Shown in pieces: positions 26,440 through 32,704 of a DNA stretch of 41,275 nucleotides (position 1 is its first letter; each line of letters opens with the position of its first letter). The translations under genes and the position numbers were made by a program. Location: the NCBI RefSeq assembly GCF_014651875.1, contig NZ_BMXS01000021.1, positions 39,545 to 80,819 of the forward strand. Direction: 5' to 3'. The notes under the pieces are model-generated. The model did not search any database, was not told where the DNA came from, and worked only from the letters and a program-made list of their open reading frames with translations. This DNA is from Litchfieldella qijiaojingensis (GTDB lineage Bacteria > Pseudomonadota > Gammaproteobacteria > Pseudomonadales > Halomonadaceae).

Positions 26440-26467
26440 AGTATAAACGGGTCCGCTGCAAGCCAAA
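26440..26467 (-). promoter_or_regulatory. Candidate fimT promoter
   Basis: On the minus strand TTTGGC (26462-26467) and TATACT (26440-26445) are 16 bases apart, about 35 bases before the fimT ATG. No sigma54 (GG-N10-GC) site is apparent there. Confidence 0.4.
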
Positions 26468-26496
26468 CCGCAACATTGTGTGAGAGATTGTCCGTC

Positions 26497-27597
26497 GTGA
26501 GTGATTTTCTGATCGTGGGGGGTGGGGTCATCGGTATGATGACGGCACTGCAACTGGCCGATGCCGGCCATGAGGTGACGTTGCTCGAACGTGGCGACTG
26601 TGGACGCGAGGCCTCATGGGCGGGAGGTGGCATCGTCTCGCCGCTGTATCCTTGGCGATATAGTGCGCCCATCTCGAATTTGTCACGCTGGTCGGAGGGG
26701 TATTATCCCGAGCTGTCCTTGCGCTTGCTGGAAGAGACTGGCATCGATCCGGAATACTGCCAAAAAGGACTTCTCTATCTGCGAGTCGAAGATGAAGCCG
26801 AAGCATTGGCGTGGGCGCGTGTGGTGGGCAAGCCGCTCGAACGGGTCGACAGTGACTTCCTCTACGCCAAGGAACCCAATGCCGCACCTGGCTGCGACGG
26901 GGCATTGTGGATGCCGACCCTGGGCAGCATTCGCAATCCACGCCTGGTCAAAGCATTGCGTGCACGTTTGTCGGCCATGTCCCGGGTATCCCTGAAAGAA
27001 GGTGTCGAGGTGATTGGGCTGCGCCGCCAAGAGGAACGTATCGCGGCGGTGGAGACCGCCATTGGCGAGTTTGCAGTACCCGAGGCAAACGGGCAGGTGA
27101 TCATATGTGGTGGGGCGTGGGCAGCGCAGTTGGTGGAGAGTATCGGCATACGCCTACCGGTACGTCCGGTCAAGGGACAGATGATCCTGTTCAAGGCGCC
27201 ACCGGGGTTGGTGAGCCGGGTGGTGCTGATGGACGGACGCTACGTGATTCCCCGTGGAGACGGGCGGGTGCTGGCCGGTTCGACCCTGGAAGAGGTCGGC
27301 TTCGACAAGACGCCAACCATGGAGGCGTGCGATTCGCTTTGGCACAGTGCCACGCGAATCGTCCCCGCTCTGGCCGATTGCGAGATCGAGCATCATTGGG
27401 CAGGACTGCGGCCCGGGTCGCCGGACGGGATACCTTTCATTGGCCGGCTGCCGGGGTTTGACAACCTGCATGTCAACGCTGGGCATTACCGCAACGGGCT
27501 AGTGTTGGCGCCGGCCTCGACCCGGCTGCTGGTCGACCAGTTGCTGGGCCGCGAGCCGATCGTCGACCCCGCGCCGTATCGACCCTTGAGATGTTGA
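26497..27597 (+). CDS. thiO: Glycine oxidase ThiO (FAD-dependent)
   Basis: The 366-residue flavoenzyme of the DadA/ThiO family oxidises glycine to the imine used for the thiazole ring of thiamine. The FAD-binding turn is IVGGGVIG (6-13), with Glu31 of LLERGD to hold the ribose. GREASWAGGGIVSPLYPW follows, then the PVKGQMILF block and the C-terminal GLRPGSPDGIPFIG with HYRNGLVLAPAS. The GTG at 26497 sits at the family N-terminus. No thiamine riboswitch is seen upstream. Pseudomonas has the same gene next to fimT. D-amino acid oxidase activity on other substrates is possible. Confidence 0.88.
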   Translation: MSDFLIVGGGVIGMMTALQLADAGHEVTLLERGDCGREASWAGGGIVSPLYPWRYSAPISNLSRWSEGYYPELSLRLLEETGIDPEYCQKGLLYLRVEDEAEALAWARVVGKPLERVDSDFLYAKEPNAAPGCDGALWMPTLGSIRNPRLVKALRARLSAMSRVSLKEGVEVIGLRRQEERIAAVETAIGEFAVPEANGQVIICGGAWAAQLVESIGIRLPVRPVKGQMILFKAPPGLVSRVVLMDGRYVIPRGDGRVLAGSTLEEVGFDKTPTMEACDSLWHSATRIVPALADCEIEHHWAGLRPGSPDGIPFIGRLPGFDNLHVNAGHYRNGLVLAPASTRLLVDQLLGREPIVDPAPYRPLRC

Positions 27598-27603
27598 AAG
27601 GGG

Positions 27604-27870
27604 TCAGCCCTGCTCTTTCCGTTCTTCCAGGTACTTGTCGCGGTGAGCGCTCGAGCAGAACCATTCGCCGTGCTCGCGCAAGGCATCGCTTTCCGGGAGG
27701 TGGACGTTGCAGTAGGTACAGCGCACCATGTGACCTCCTTCGTTGTGGGTAGCGTCTTTTTCGAGCCATTCCTCGCGCTCGAGCTTCCACTCGCGGTACA
27801 TGCGATAGAGCTTGAGGCCGGCGAAGAACAGCACGGCGAAGATGATCAGGCGAATGATCAAAAGATTCAT
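27604..27870 (-). CDS. Small membrane protein with Cys-rich zinc-ribbon-like motif (PP0621 family)
   Basis: The 88-residue protein has one N-terminal membrane helix (about 3-18), a basic/acidic linker (RMYREWKLEREEWLEKD) and a C-terminal motif CTYC-x16-C-x3-H (residues about 52-78), which looks like a metal site. It matches the family named after Pseudomonas PP0621; its function is not known. The ATG is preceded directly by AAGG, with no normal spacing. The longer frame on this strand is the shadow of nadE. It converges on thiO (6 bases) and is divergent from nadE. Confidence 0.8.
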   Translation of the reverse strand: MNLLIIRLIIFAVLFFAGLKLYRMYREWKLEREEWLEKDATHNEGGHMVRCTYCNVHLPESDALREHGEWFCSSAHRDKYLEERKEQG

Positions 27871-27903
27871 CCTTATGTGACTCCCTGATAGGGTCGCTCG
27901 CTT

Positions 27904-27932
27904 TTGCCTGCGAGGCGACCATGCGGGACAAT
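27904..27932 (+). promoter_or_regulatory. Candidate nadE promoter
   Basis: TTGCCT (27904-27909) and GACAAT (27927-27932) are 17 bases apart. Transcription would start near 27940, after the first possible ATG (27921). This favours the second ATG (27969) as the nadE start. Confidence 0.45.
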
Positions 27933-27968
27933 AGAGATATCCAAGAGTTTCGAGAGATTTCCACGCCC

Positions 27969-29600
27969 ATGCAAGACTTGACGCTGGTGATGGCCCAACT
28001 CGATCCCCTGGTCGGCGATATTCCCGGAAATGCCGACCTGGCCATCGAGACGGTACGCGAAGCGCGCATCGAGCACGGTGCCGACATTGTGGTGTTGCCC
28101 GAGCTGTTTCTGACCGGCTATCCACCGGAAGACCTGCTGCTGCGACCCTCGATGGAGACGCGCCTGCGCGATGCTCGCGCGAAAATGGCCGAAAAGATCG
28201 ACCGCGACGTGCTGGTAGTCGTCGGCTACCCCGGGCGCCGTGAAGGCAAGACCTACAACCTGGCTGGGCTGCTCTACAACGGTGAGTGGCAGGCGGAGTA
28301 CGCCAAGCAGGCGCTGCCCAACTATCTGGTCTTCGACGAGCAGCGCTATTTCGAACCGGGGCGGGAGACGCTGGTATTTACGTACAAGGGCGCGCGCCTC
28401 GGCATCCTGATCTGTGAAGATATCTGGGAGGAGGAGCCGGCGCGTGCCGCTCGCGAGGCAGGGGCCGATATCCTGATCACCCTCAATGCTTCACCCTATC
28501 ATCAGGACAAGCCGAGCGAGCGCTTGCGGCTGCTGGCCGAGCGTGCGGAGCAGGTGCGCCGCCCGCTGGTTTATGTCAACCAGATCGGTGGGCAGGACGA
28601 GTTGGTCTTCGACGGCGGTTCCGCGGTAGTCAACGCCAAGGGACGGCTCAAGGTGCAGGCTCCTTACTGGCAAGTGGGGCTGATGCCGATACAGTTCGTC
28701 AAGACCAAGTCGGGGTGGGAGCCTCGAGAGGGGGAGGTCGAGCCCGAGCTTGCTCCCGAGGAAAGCCTGTATTGCGCGTTGGTTACCGGGCTGCGTGATT
28801 ATGTCAACAAGAGCGGTTTCAAGGGCGTGGTTCTGGGTCTCTCCGGTGGCATCGACTCGGCGCTGTCGCTGGCTATCGCCGTGGACGCGTTGGGAGCGCA
28901 ACGCGTTCAAGCAGTGATGATGCCCTATCACTACACTTCGGAAATTTCCAAGGAGGATGCCGCCGCGCAAGCCAAGATGCTCGGTGTGCATTACGAGGTG
29001 CTGCCGATAGCCTCGATCGTCGAGGCCTTCAGCGAGACGCTGGCGGAGTCCTTTGCAGGCACCGTGCCCGATACCACCGAGGAGAACCTTCAGTCGCGAG
29101 TACGGGGTACCCTGCTGATGGCAATCTCCAACAAGAAGGGGCTGATGGTATTGACCACCGGCAACAAGAGCGAAATGGCGGTGGGCTATGCCACCCTCTA
29201 TGGCGACATGGTTGGCGGTTACAATGCCTTGAAGGACGTCTACAAGACATGGGTCTATCGTCTGGCCAAGTGGCGTAATGTCCAGGAGCCGGCGATCCCG
29301 GAGCGAGTGATCGAGCGCCCGCCCTCAGCCGAATTGGCGGAGGGGCAGCAGGACAGCGACTCGCTGCCCGGCTACGATACCCTGGACGCCATCCTGTCGC
29401 GCTATATCGAAGGCGACATGAGCGCTGAAGCGATCATTGACGCTGGATTCAAGCGCGAAGATGTCTATCAGGTGGTCAAGTTGGTCGATCGTTGCGAGTA
29501 CAAGCGGCGTCAGGCACCAGTGGGGGTGCGTGTCACGCCACGCGGGTTCGGCCGCGACCGGCGCTACCCGATCGTCAACGGCTGGCAGCCGGGGGAGTAG
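27969..29600 (+). CDS. nadE: Glutamine-dependent NAD+ synthetase
   Basis: The 543-residue protein turns nicotinate adenine dinucleotide into NAD+. The N-terminal glutaminase has the nitrilase triad Glu45 (VLPELFLTG), Lys113 (YAKQALPNY) and Cys149 (LICEDIWEE). The C-terminal synthetase has the ATP loop LGLSGGIDSAL and TTGNKSEMAVGYATLYGD. The chosen ATG fits the family start MQDLTLVMAQLDPLVGD and lies after the candidate promoter; an ATG at 27921 with GAGG would add 16 residues. The stop is directly followed by a repeat element shared with the convergent bamD. Confidence 0.95.
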   Translation: MQDLTLVMAQLDPLVGDIPGNADLAIETVREARIEHGADIVVLPELFLTGYPPEDLLLRPSMETRLRDARAKMAEKIDRDVLVVVGYPGRREGKTYNLAGLLYNGEWQAEYAKQALPNYLVFDEQRYFEPGRETLVFTYKGARLGILICEDIWEEEPARAAREAGADILITLNASPYHQDKPSERLRLLAERAEQVRRPLVYVNQIGGQDELVFDGGSAVVNAKGRLKVQAPYWQVGLMPIQFVKTKSGWEPREGEVEPELAPEESLYCALVTGLRDYVNKSGFKGVVLGLSGGIDSALSLAIAVDALGAQRVQAVMMPYHYTSEISKEDAAAQAKMLGVHYEVLPIASIVEAFSETLAESFAGTVPDTTEENLQSRVRGTLLMAISNKKGLMVLTTGNKSEMAVGYATLYGDMVGGYNALKDVYKTWVYRLAKWRNVQEPAIPERVIERPPSAELAEGQQDSDSLPGYDTLDAILSRYIEGDMSAEAIIDAGFKREDVYQVVKLVDRCEYKRRQAPVGVRVTPRGFGRDRRYPIVNGWQPGE

Positions 29601-29705
29601 GCGCTGCGCGCCAGTAACGGGCTACGAGCGGCGAGCGGTTGTTGCTTGTGCTGCCTTGATGGGAGAGCCTCCTATCCGTAGCCCGTAGCCCGTAGCCCGT
29701 AGCCC
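29600..29705. repeat. Palindrome plus tandem-heptamer intergenic element, copy A
   Basis: Directly at the nadE stop lies the palindrome GGCGCTGCGCGCC (29600-29612). Next comes a degenerate heptamer arm, ACGGGCTACG then two GAGCGG(C/T) units (29617-29639). After about 37 bases there are four perfect copies of CGTAGCC (29677-29704), the reverse complement of the first arm unit. The RNA can fold into a long imperfect hairpin on either strand, so it may end both nadE and bamD transcripts. The same design, with another heptamer, occurs at 32432-32562. Confidence 0.8.
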
Positions 29706-30527
29706 TTACACCGACAATGGCTCGGCGTCGACGTGCAGGGGGCGGAAGGTCCGTCCGCGCAGGCGTTCATTGCCGGGGTCGTTCTCGATCAGAACAGTGA
29801 GCACTTCACGTGCTCGGTCGCGCATTTCGAGCCCCATATAGCCTTCCACCATTACCGCTAGAGCATCGCGGGTAGCCGATGACTCTGGATAATGCTCGAT
29901 CACCCAGCGGCCGCGTTCCACGGCTGCCAGGTAGGCACCTTTGCGCAGGTAGAAATCCGCAACATGCAATTCGTGCTCGGCCAACACATTGCGCAGGTAG
30001 ACGATACGCTGACGGGCATCGGGGGCGTATTCGCTATCAGGGAAGCGCTGCACTAGTTCGCGGAAGTCGGTATAGGCGTCGCGGGAGGCACCCAGATCAC
30101 GCTTGGAGATATCGATCAGGCGTAGACGTTCGAGGCTGAAGCGGCCGGCCTGGAAGGCTGCCAAGCCACGCATGTAGTAAGCATAATCGACCTGGGGATG
30201 GTCGGGGTTCAGGCGAATGAAGCGGCTGGCGGCGGCACGTGCGGCTTCCCAGTTATCCACCTGATAATAGGCGTAGATCAGCTCGAGCTGAGCTTGCTCG
30301 GCATGATCGCCAAAGGGGTAGCGCGTATCGAGTGCTTCGAGCCGGTCGACCGCATTGCTGTAGTTCCCGCTATCCAGCGCTGAGCGAGCCTGCTCGTAGA
30401 GTTCGTTCTCCGAGAGCTGAGGAACATCGCTATCGTTGTCGGTGCCGGTGCTGGCACAGCCGGCCAGCAAAGCAACAGCGAGAGCGATGGCACCCAACCG
30501 AGTACCGCTAGTGAAAACGCGCATCAT
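29706..30527 (-). CDS. bamD: Outer membrane assembly lipoprotein BamD
   Basis: The 273-residue lipoprotein is part of the BAM complex that inserts beta-barrel proteins. The signal peptide ends in the lipobox LLAG/C with Cys24, to be cut by LspA. Five TPR-like repeats follow (ENELYEQARSALDSGNYSNA, then the block RYPFGDHAEQAQLELIYAYY). The start has two ATGs in tandem (30527, 30524) behind GAGG; the second has better spacing. It is divergent from rluD, the usual order in gammaproteobacteria. Confidence 0.96.
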   Translation of the reverse strand: MMRVFTSGTRLGAIALAVALLAGCASTGTDNDSDVPQLSENELYEQARSALDSGNYSNAVDRLEALDTRYPFGDHAEQAQLELIYAYYQVDNWEAARAAASRFIRLNPDHPQVDYAYYMRGLAAFQAGRFSLERLRLIDISKRDLGASRDAYTDFRELVQRFPDSEYAPDARQRIVYLRNVLAEHELHVADFYLRKGAYLAAVERGRWVIEHYPESSATRDALAVMVEGYMGLEMRDRAREVLTVLIENDPGNERLRGRTFRPLHVDAEPLSV

Positions 30528-30574
30528 GATCCTCGTATCAACCAGCCCGGGCGGTCATGGTAGAATCGACCGCA

Positions 30575-30604
30575 TTAGGCTCACAATAAAGCCTTCACTA
30601 TAAA
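30575..30604 (+). promoter_or_regulatory. Candidate rluD-pgeF promoter
   Basis: TTAGGC (30575-30580) and TATAAA (30599-30604) are 18 bases apart on the plus strand. On the minus strand TTGTGA-N18-TACCAT in the same gap could serve bamD. The two promoters would be back to back in 165 bases. Confidence 0.45.
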
Positions 30605-30692
30605 GTACTGTCGAGCGCCATGAAATACGGTGCCGTATGTGGACTCGACTCTGGCAAGCCTCTCGATCCCAGGCACAGGCGCAACTCTTCCT

Positions 30693-31652
30693 ATGACCGA
30701 CACCCTTCATCGCAGCGAACGCGTTCCCGAGGCCATGGCTGGCCAGCGCCTGGATCAGGCGGCATCCGCAATCTTCTCCGATTTTTCCCGCGAGCGGCTG
30801 AAGGCCTGGATCAAGCAAGGAGCCCTGACGCTCGACGGTGGCCAGGCTCGTCCCAAGGATAAGGTCTATGGTGGTGAGCATCTCGAGCTACATGCTGAAC
30901 TCGAGGAGGACAACCGTTTCGAGCCTCAGGACATTGCCTTGAATATCCTCTTCGAGGACGACGAGGTGCTGGTGATCGACAAACCAGCCGGCCTGGTGGT
31001 GCATCCGGCGGCGGGTAATCCGGATGGCACCTTATTGAACGCCTTGCTGCATCATTGCCCGGAGCTTGCCAGTGTGCCGCGGGCCGGCATCGTGCATCGC
31101 CTGGACAAGGACACTACCGGTCTGATGGTGGTAGCCAAGACACTGACCACTCAGGCCTCTCTGGTCGAACAGATGCAGGCGCGCACAGTGGCGCGGGAGT
31201 ATGATGCCGTGGTGACCGGCGTGATGACCTCGGGAGGCACGGTGGATGCACCGATCGGTCGCCATCCCAAGGACCGCAAGCGCCAGGCGGTGACAGCAAC
31301 AGGCAAGCCGGCCGTGACCCACTATCGAGTGGTCGAGCGCTTCCGCAGTCATACCCATGTGCGTTGTCGGCTCGAGACGGGTCGCACTCACCAGATCCGC
31401 GTGCATCTGGCGTATCGGCGCTTTCCGCTGGTCGGCGACAGTGTCTATGGTGGCCGTCTCAAGCTGCCTCCCGCAGCCAACGAGGGGCTCAAGGAGCTCC
31501 TGCGTACCTTTCCACGCCAGGCCCTGCATGCCCGCAAGCTAGCGTTCGTGCATCCGACCAGTGGGCGGGAAATGTCGTTCCGAGCCGAGTTGCCCGACGA
31601 TTTGCTAATGCTGCTGGACTACCTGCGTGACGATCATGAGAGCATGCGATGA
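30693..31652 (+). CDS. rluD: 23S rRNA pseudouridine synthase RluD
   Basis: The 319-residue enzyme makes pseudouridines 1911, 1915 and 1917 in helix 69 of 23S rRNA. An S4 domain (about 15-75: GQRLDQAASAIF, RLKAWIKQGALTLDG) precedes the catalytic domain. The active Asp138 lies in VHRLDKDTTGLMVVAK, matching Asp139 of E. coli. The motif RLETGRTHQIRVHLA is intact. The ATG at 30693 matches the family start but lacks a clear ribosome site. Its stop overlaps the pgeF ATG (ATGA). Confidence 0.96.
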   Translation: MTDTLHRSERVPEAMAGQRLDQAASAIFSDFSRERLKAWIKQGALTLDGGQARPKDKVYGGEHLELHAELEEDNRFEPQDIALNILFEDDEVLVIDKPAGLVVHPAAGNPDGTLLNALLHHCPELASVPRAGIVHRLDKDTTGLMVVAKTLTTQASLVEQMQARTVAREYDAVVTGVMTSGGTVDAPIGRHPKDRKRQAVTATGKPAVTHYRVVERFRSHTHVRCRLETGRTHQIRVHLAYRRFPLVGDSVYGGRLKLPPAANEGLKELLRTFPRQALHARKLAFVHPTSGREMSFRAELPDDLLMLLDYLRDDHESMR

Positions 31653-32419
31653 TGGATACTTTCGCCGACTCACGGCACCACCTCCACCCAACCTTGATTC
31701 TGCCCGACTGGCCGGCACCCACCACGGTGGGGGCCTTCGTGACCACGCGCGAAACCGGTCCCAGTCAGGGGGAGTTCGCTGCCTTCAATACCGCCACGCA
31801 TGTGGGAGACGATGCCCAAAGCGTCGCGCGTTGTCGTGAGCTTTTGCGTGCTCAGTTGGACGACGACCGGCCGTTGCTTTGGCTTGACCAAGTGCATGGC
31901 GCCAAGGTCCAGCAAGAGTATTCCCCGGATCTTCCTGAGGCCGACGCAGCGGTAGCCTTCGACAAGCGTTATGCCTGCGTCGTCCAGACAGCGGACTGTC
32001 TGCCGGTCTTTTTCTGTGACCGTTTGGGGACGCGAGTGGCTCTGGCGCATGCCGGCTGGCGCAGCCTGGCCGGTGGGGTTCTGGAAGCCAGTGTGGCGGC
32101 GCTCGGTGTCGAACCCGAGCAACTTTTGGTATGGCTGGGGCCGGCAATCTCCAACGCCCAGTTCGAAGTCGGCCCCGAGGTGCGCGATGCCTTCGTCGCT
32201 GTGCAGCCGGACGCCGCCAGTGCCTTCGAGCCGAGCCCCTACCGCTTGGGCCACTTCATGGCCGATCTATACCGCCTGGCGCGTCTTCGCCTTGAGCGTC
32301 TGGGTGTTTCGCACATCAGCGGAGGGCATTTCTGCACCGCCTGCGAATCGCGCTTCTATTCCCATCGCCGTGATGACGGCAGGACCGGGCGCATGGCCAG
32401 CGTGATCTGGCTGCGATAA
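31649..32419 (+). CDS. pgeF: Peptidoglycan editing factor PgeF (YfiH, laccase domain)
   Basis: The 256-residue protein belongs to the DUF152/YfiH family. It has been linked to removing mis-inserted serine from peptidoglycan precursors, and family members have purine nucleoside and oxidase activities. The metal/active-site residues are His83 (QVHGAKV), Cys117 (TADCLPVF) and His134 (AHAGWRSLAGG). The ATG overlaps the rluD stop by four bases. A large repeat element follows its stop. Confidence 0.92.
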   Translation: MMDTFADSRHHLHPTLILPDWPAPTTVGAFVTTRETGPSQGEFAAFNTATHVGDDAQSVARCRELLRAQLDDDRPLLWLDQVHGAKVQQEYSPDLPEADAAVAFDKRYACVVQTADCLPVFFCDRLGTRVALAHAGWRSLAGGVLEASVAALGVEPEQLLVWLGPAISNAQFEVGPEVRDAFVAVQPDAASAFEPSPYRLGHFMADLYRLARLRLERLGVSHISGGHFCTACESRFYSHRRDDGRTGRMASVIWLR

Positions 32420-32431
32420 GAAGGAAGTACC

Positions 32432-32562
32432 GCCGCTGCGCGGCTGGAAGAAGGAAGGACGAAGACCGGCGCTGCGCGCCTTGAAGAATGAAGAAAATAC
32501 CGGATACTTCTTGTCTTCCCTCTTCCCTCTTCCCTCTTCCCTCTTCCCTCTTCCCTCTTCCC
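32432..32562. repeat. Palindrome plus tandem-heptamer intergenic element, copy B
   Basis: Twelve bases after the pgeF stop comes GCCGCTGCGCGGC (32432-32444). A degenerate purine arm of heptamers follows (GGAAGAA, GGAAGGA, CGAAGAC), then a second palindrome GGCGCTGCGCGCC (32468-32480, identical to that at 29600). Then comes GAAGAAT-GAAGAAA, and at 32514-32562 seven perfect copies of TCTTCCC. The pyrimidine array is complementary to the purine arm. It can fold as a hairpin and ends about 40 bases before the clpB promoter. Confidence 0.85.
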
Positions 32563-32604
32563 CTTGATCCACATCAACCCCGCATGACTTTCCCGGGCCG
32601 CCGA

Positions 32605-32633
32605 CTTGAAAGCGGTCCAACATACCTCCATTG
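32605..32633 (+). promoter_or_regulatory. Heat-shock (sigma32) promoter of clpB
   Basis: A perfect -35 CTTGAAA (32605-32611) is followed after 14 bases by CTCCATTG (32626-32633), close to the sigma32 -10 consensus CCCCATnT. The start would lie about 60 bases before the clpB ATG. The match to RpoH promoters is strong. Confidence 0.85.
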
Positions 32634-32704
32634 ATAGTGTCAAGTTGCAATCACAGGGCCAAGCGGCGCGTCCGACCGCGCCGTCACCCCATGGAGGACT
32701 TTGA

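Noticed and set aside
26407-26496. Thiamine (TPP) riboswitch before thiO
   Set aside because: The gap is too short and lacks the conserved CTGAGA and ACCTGATC blocks.
27921-27968. nadE start at the first ATG
   Set aside because: A candidate -10 lies over this ATG and family similarity begins at 27969; kept only as an alternative because GAGG precedes it.
29677-29704. CRISPR-like repeats at 29.7 kb
   Set aside because: The repeats are 7 bases and directly tandem without spacers, and no cas gene is near.
32514-32562. CRISPR or VNTR inside a gene
   Set aside because: There is no spacer between units and the array is not in a coding frame; it is an intergenic tandem repeat.
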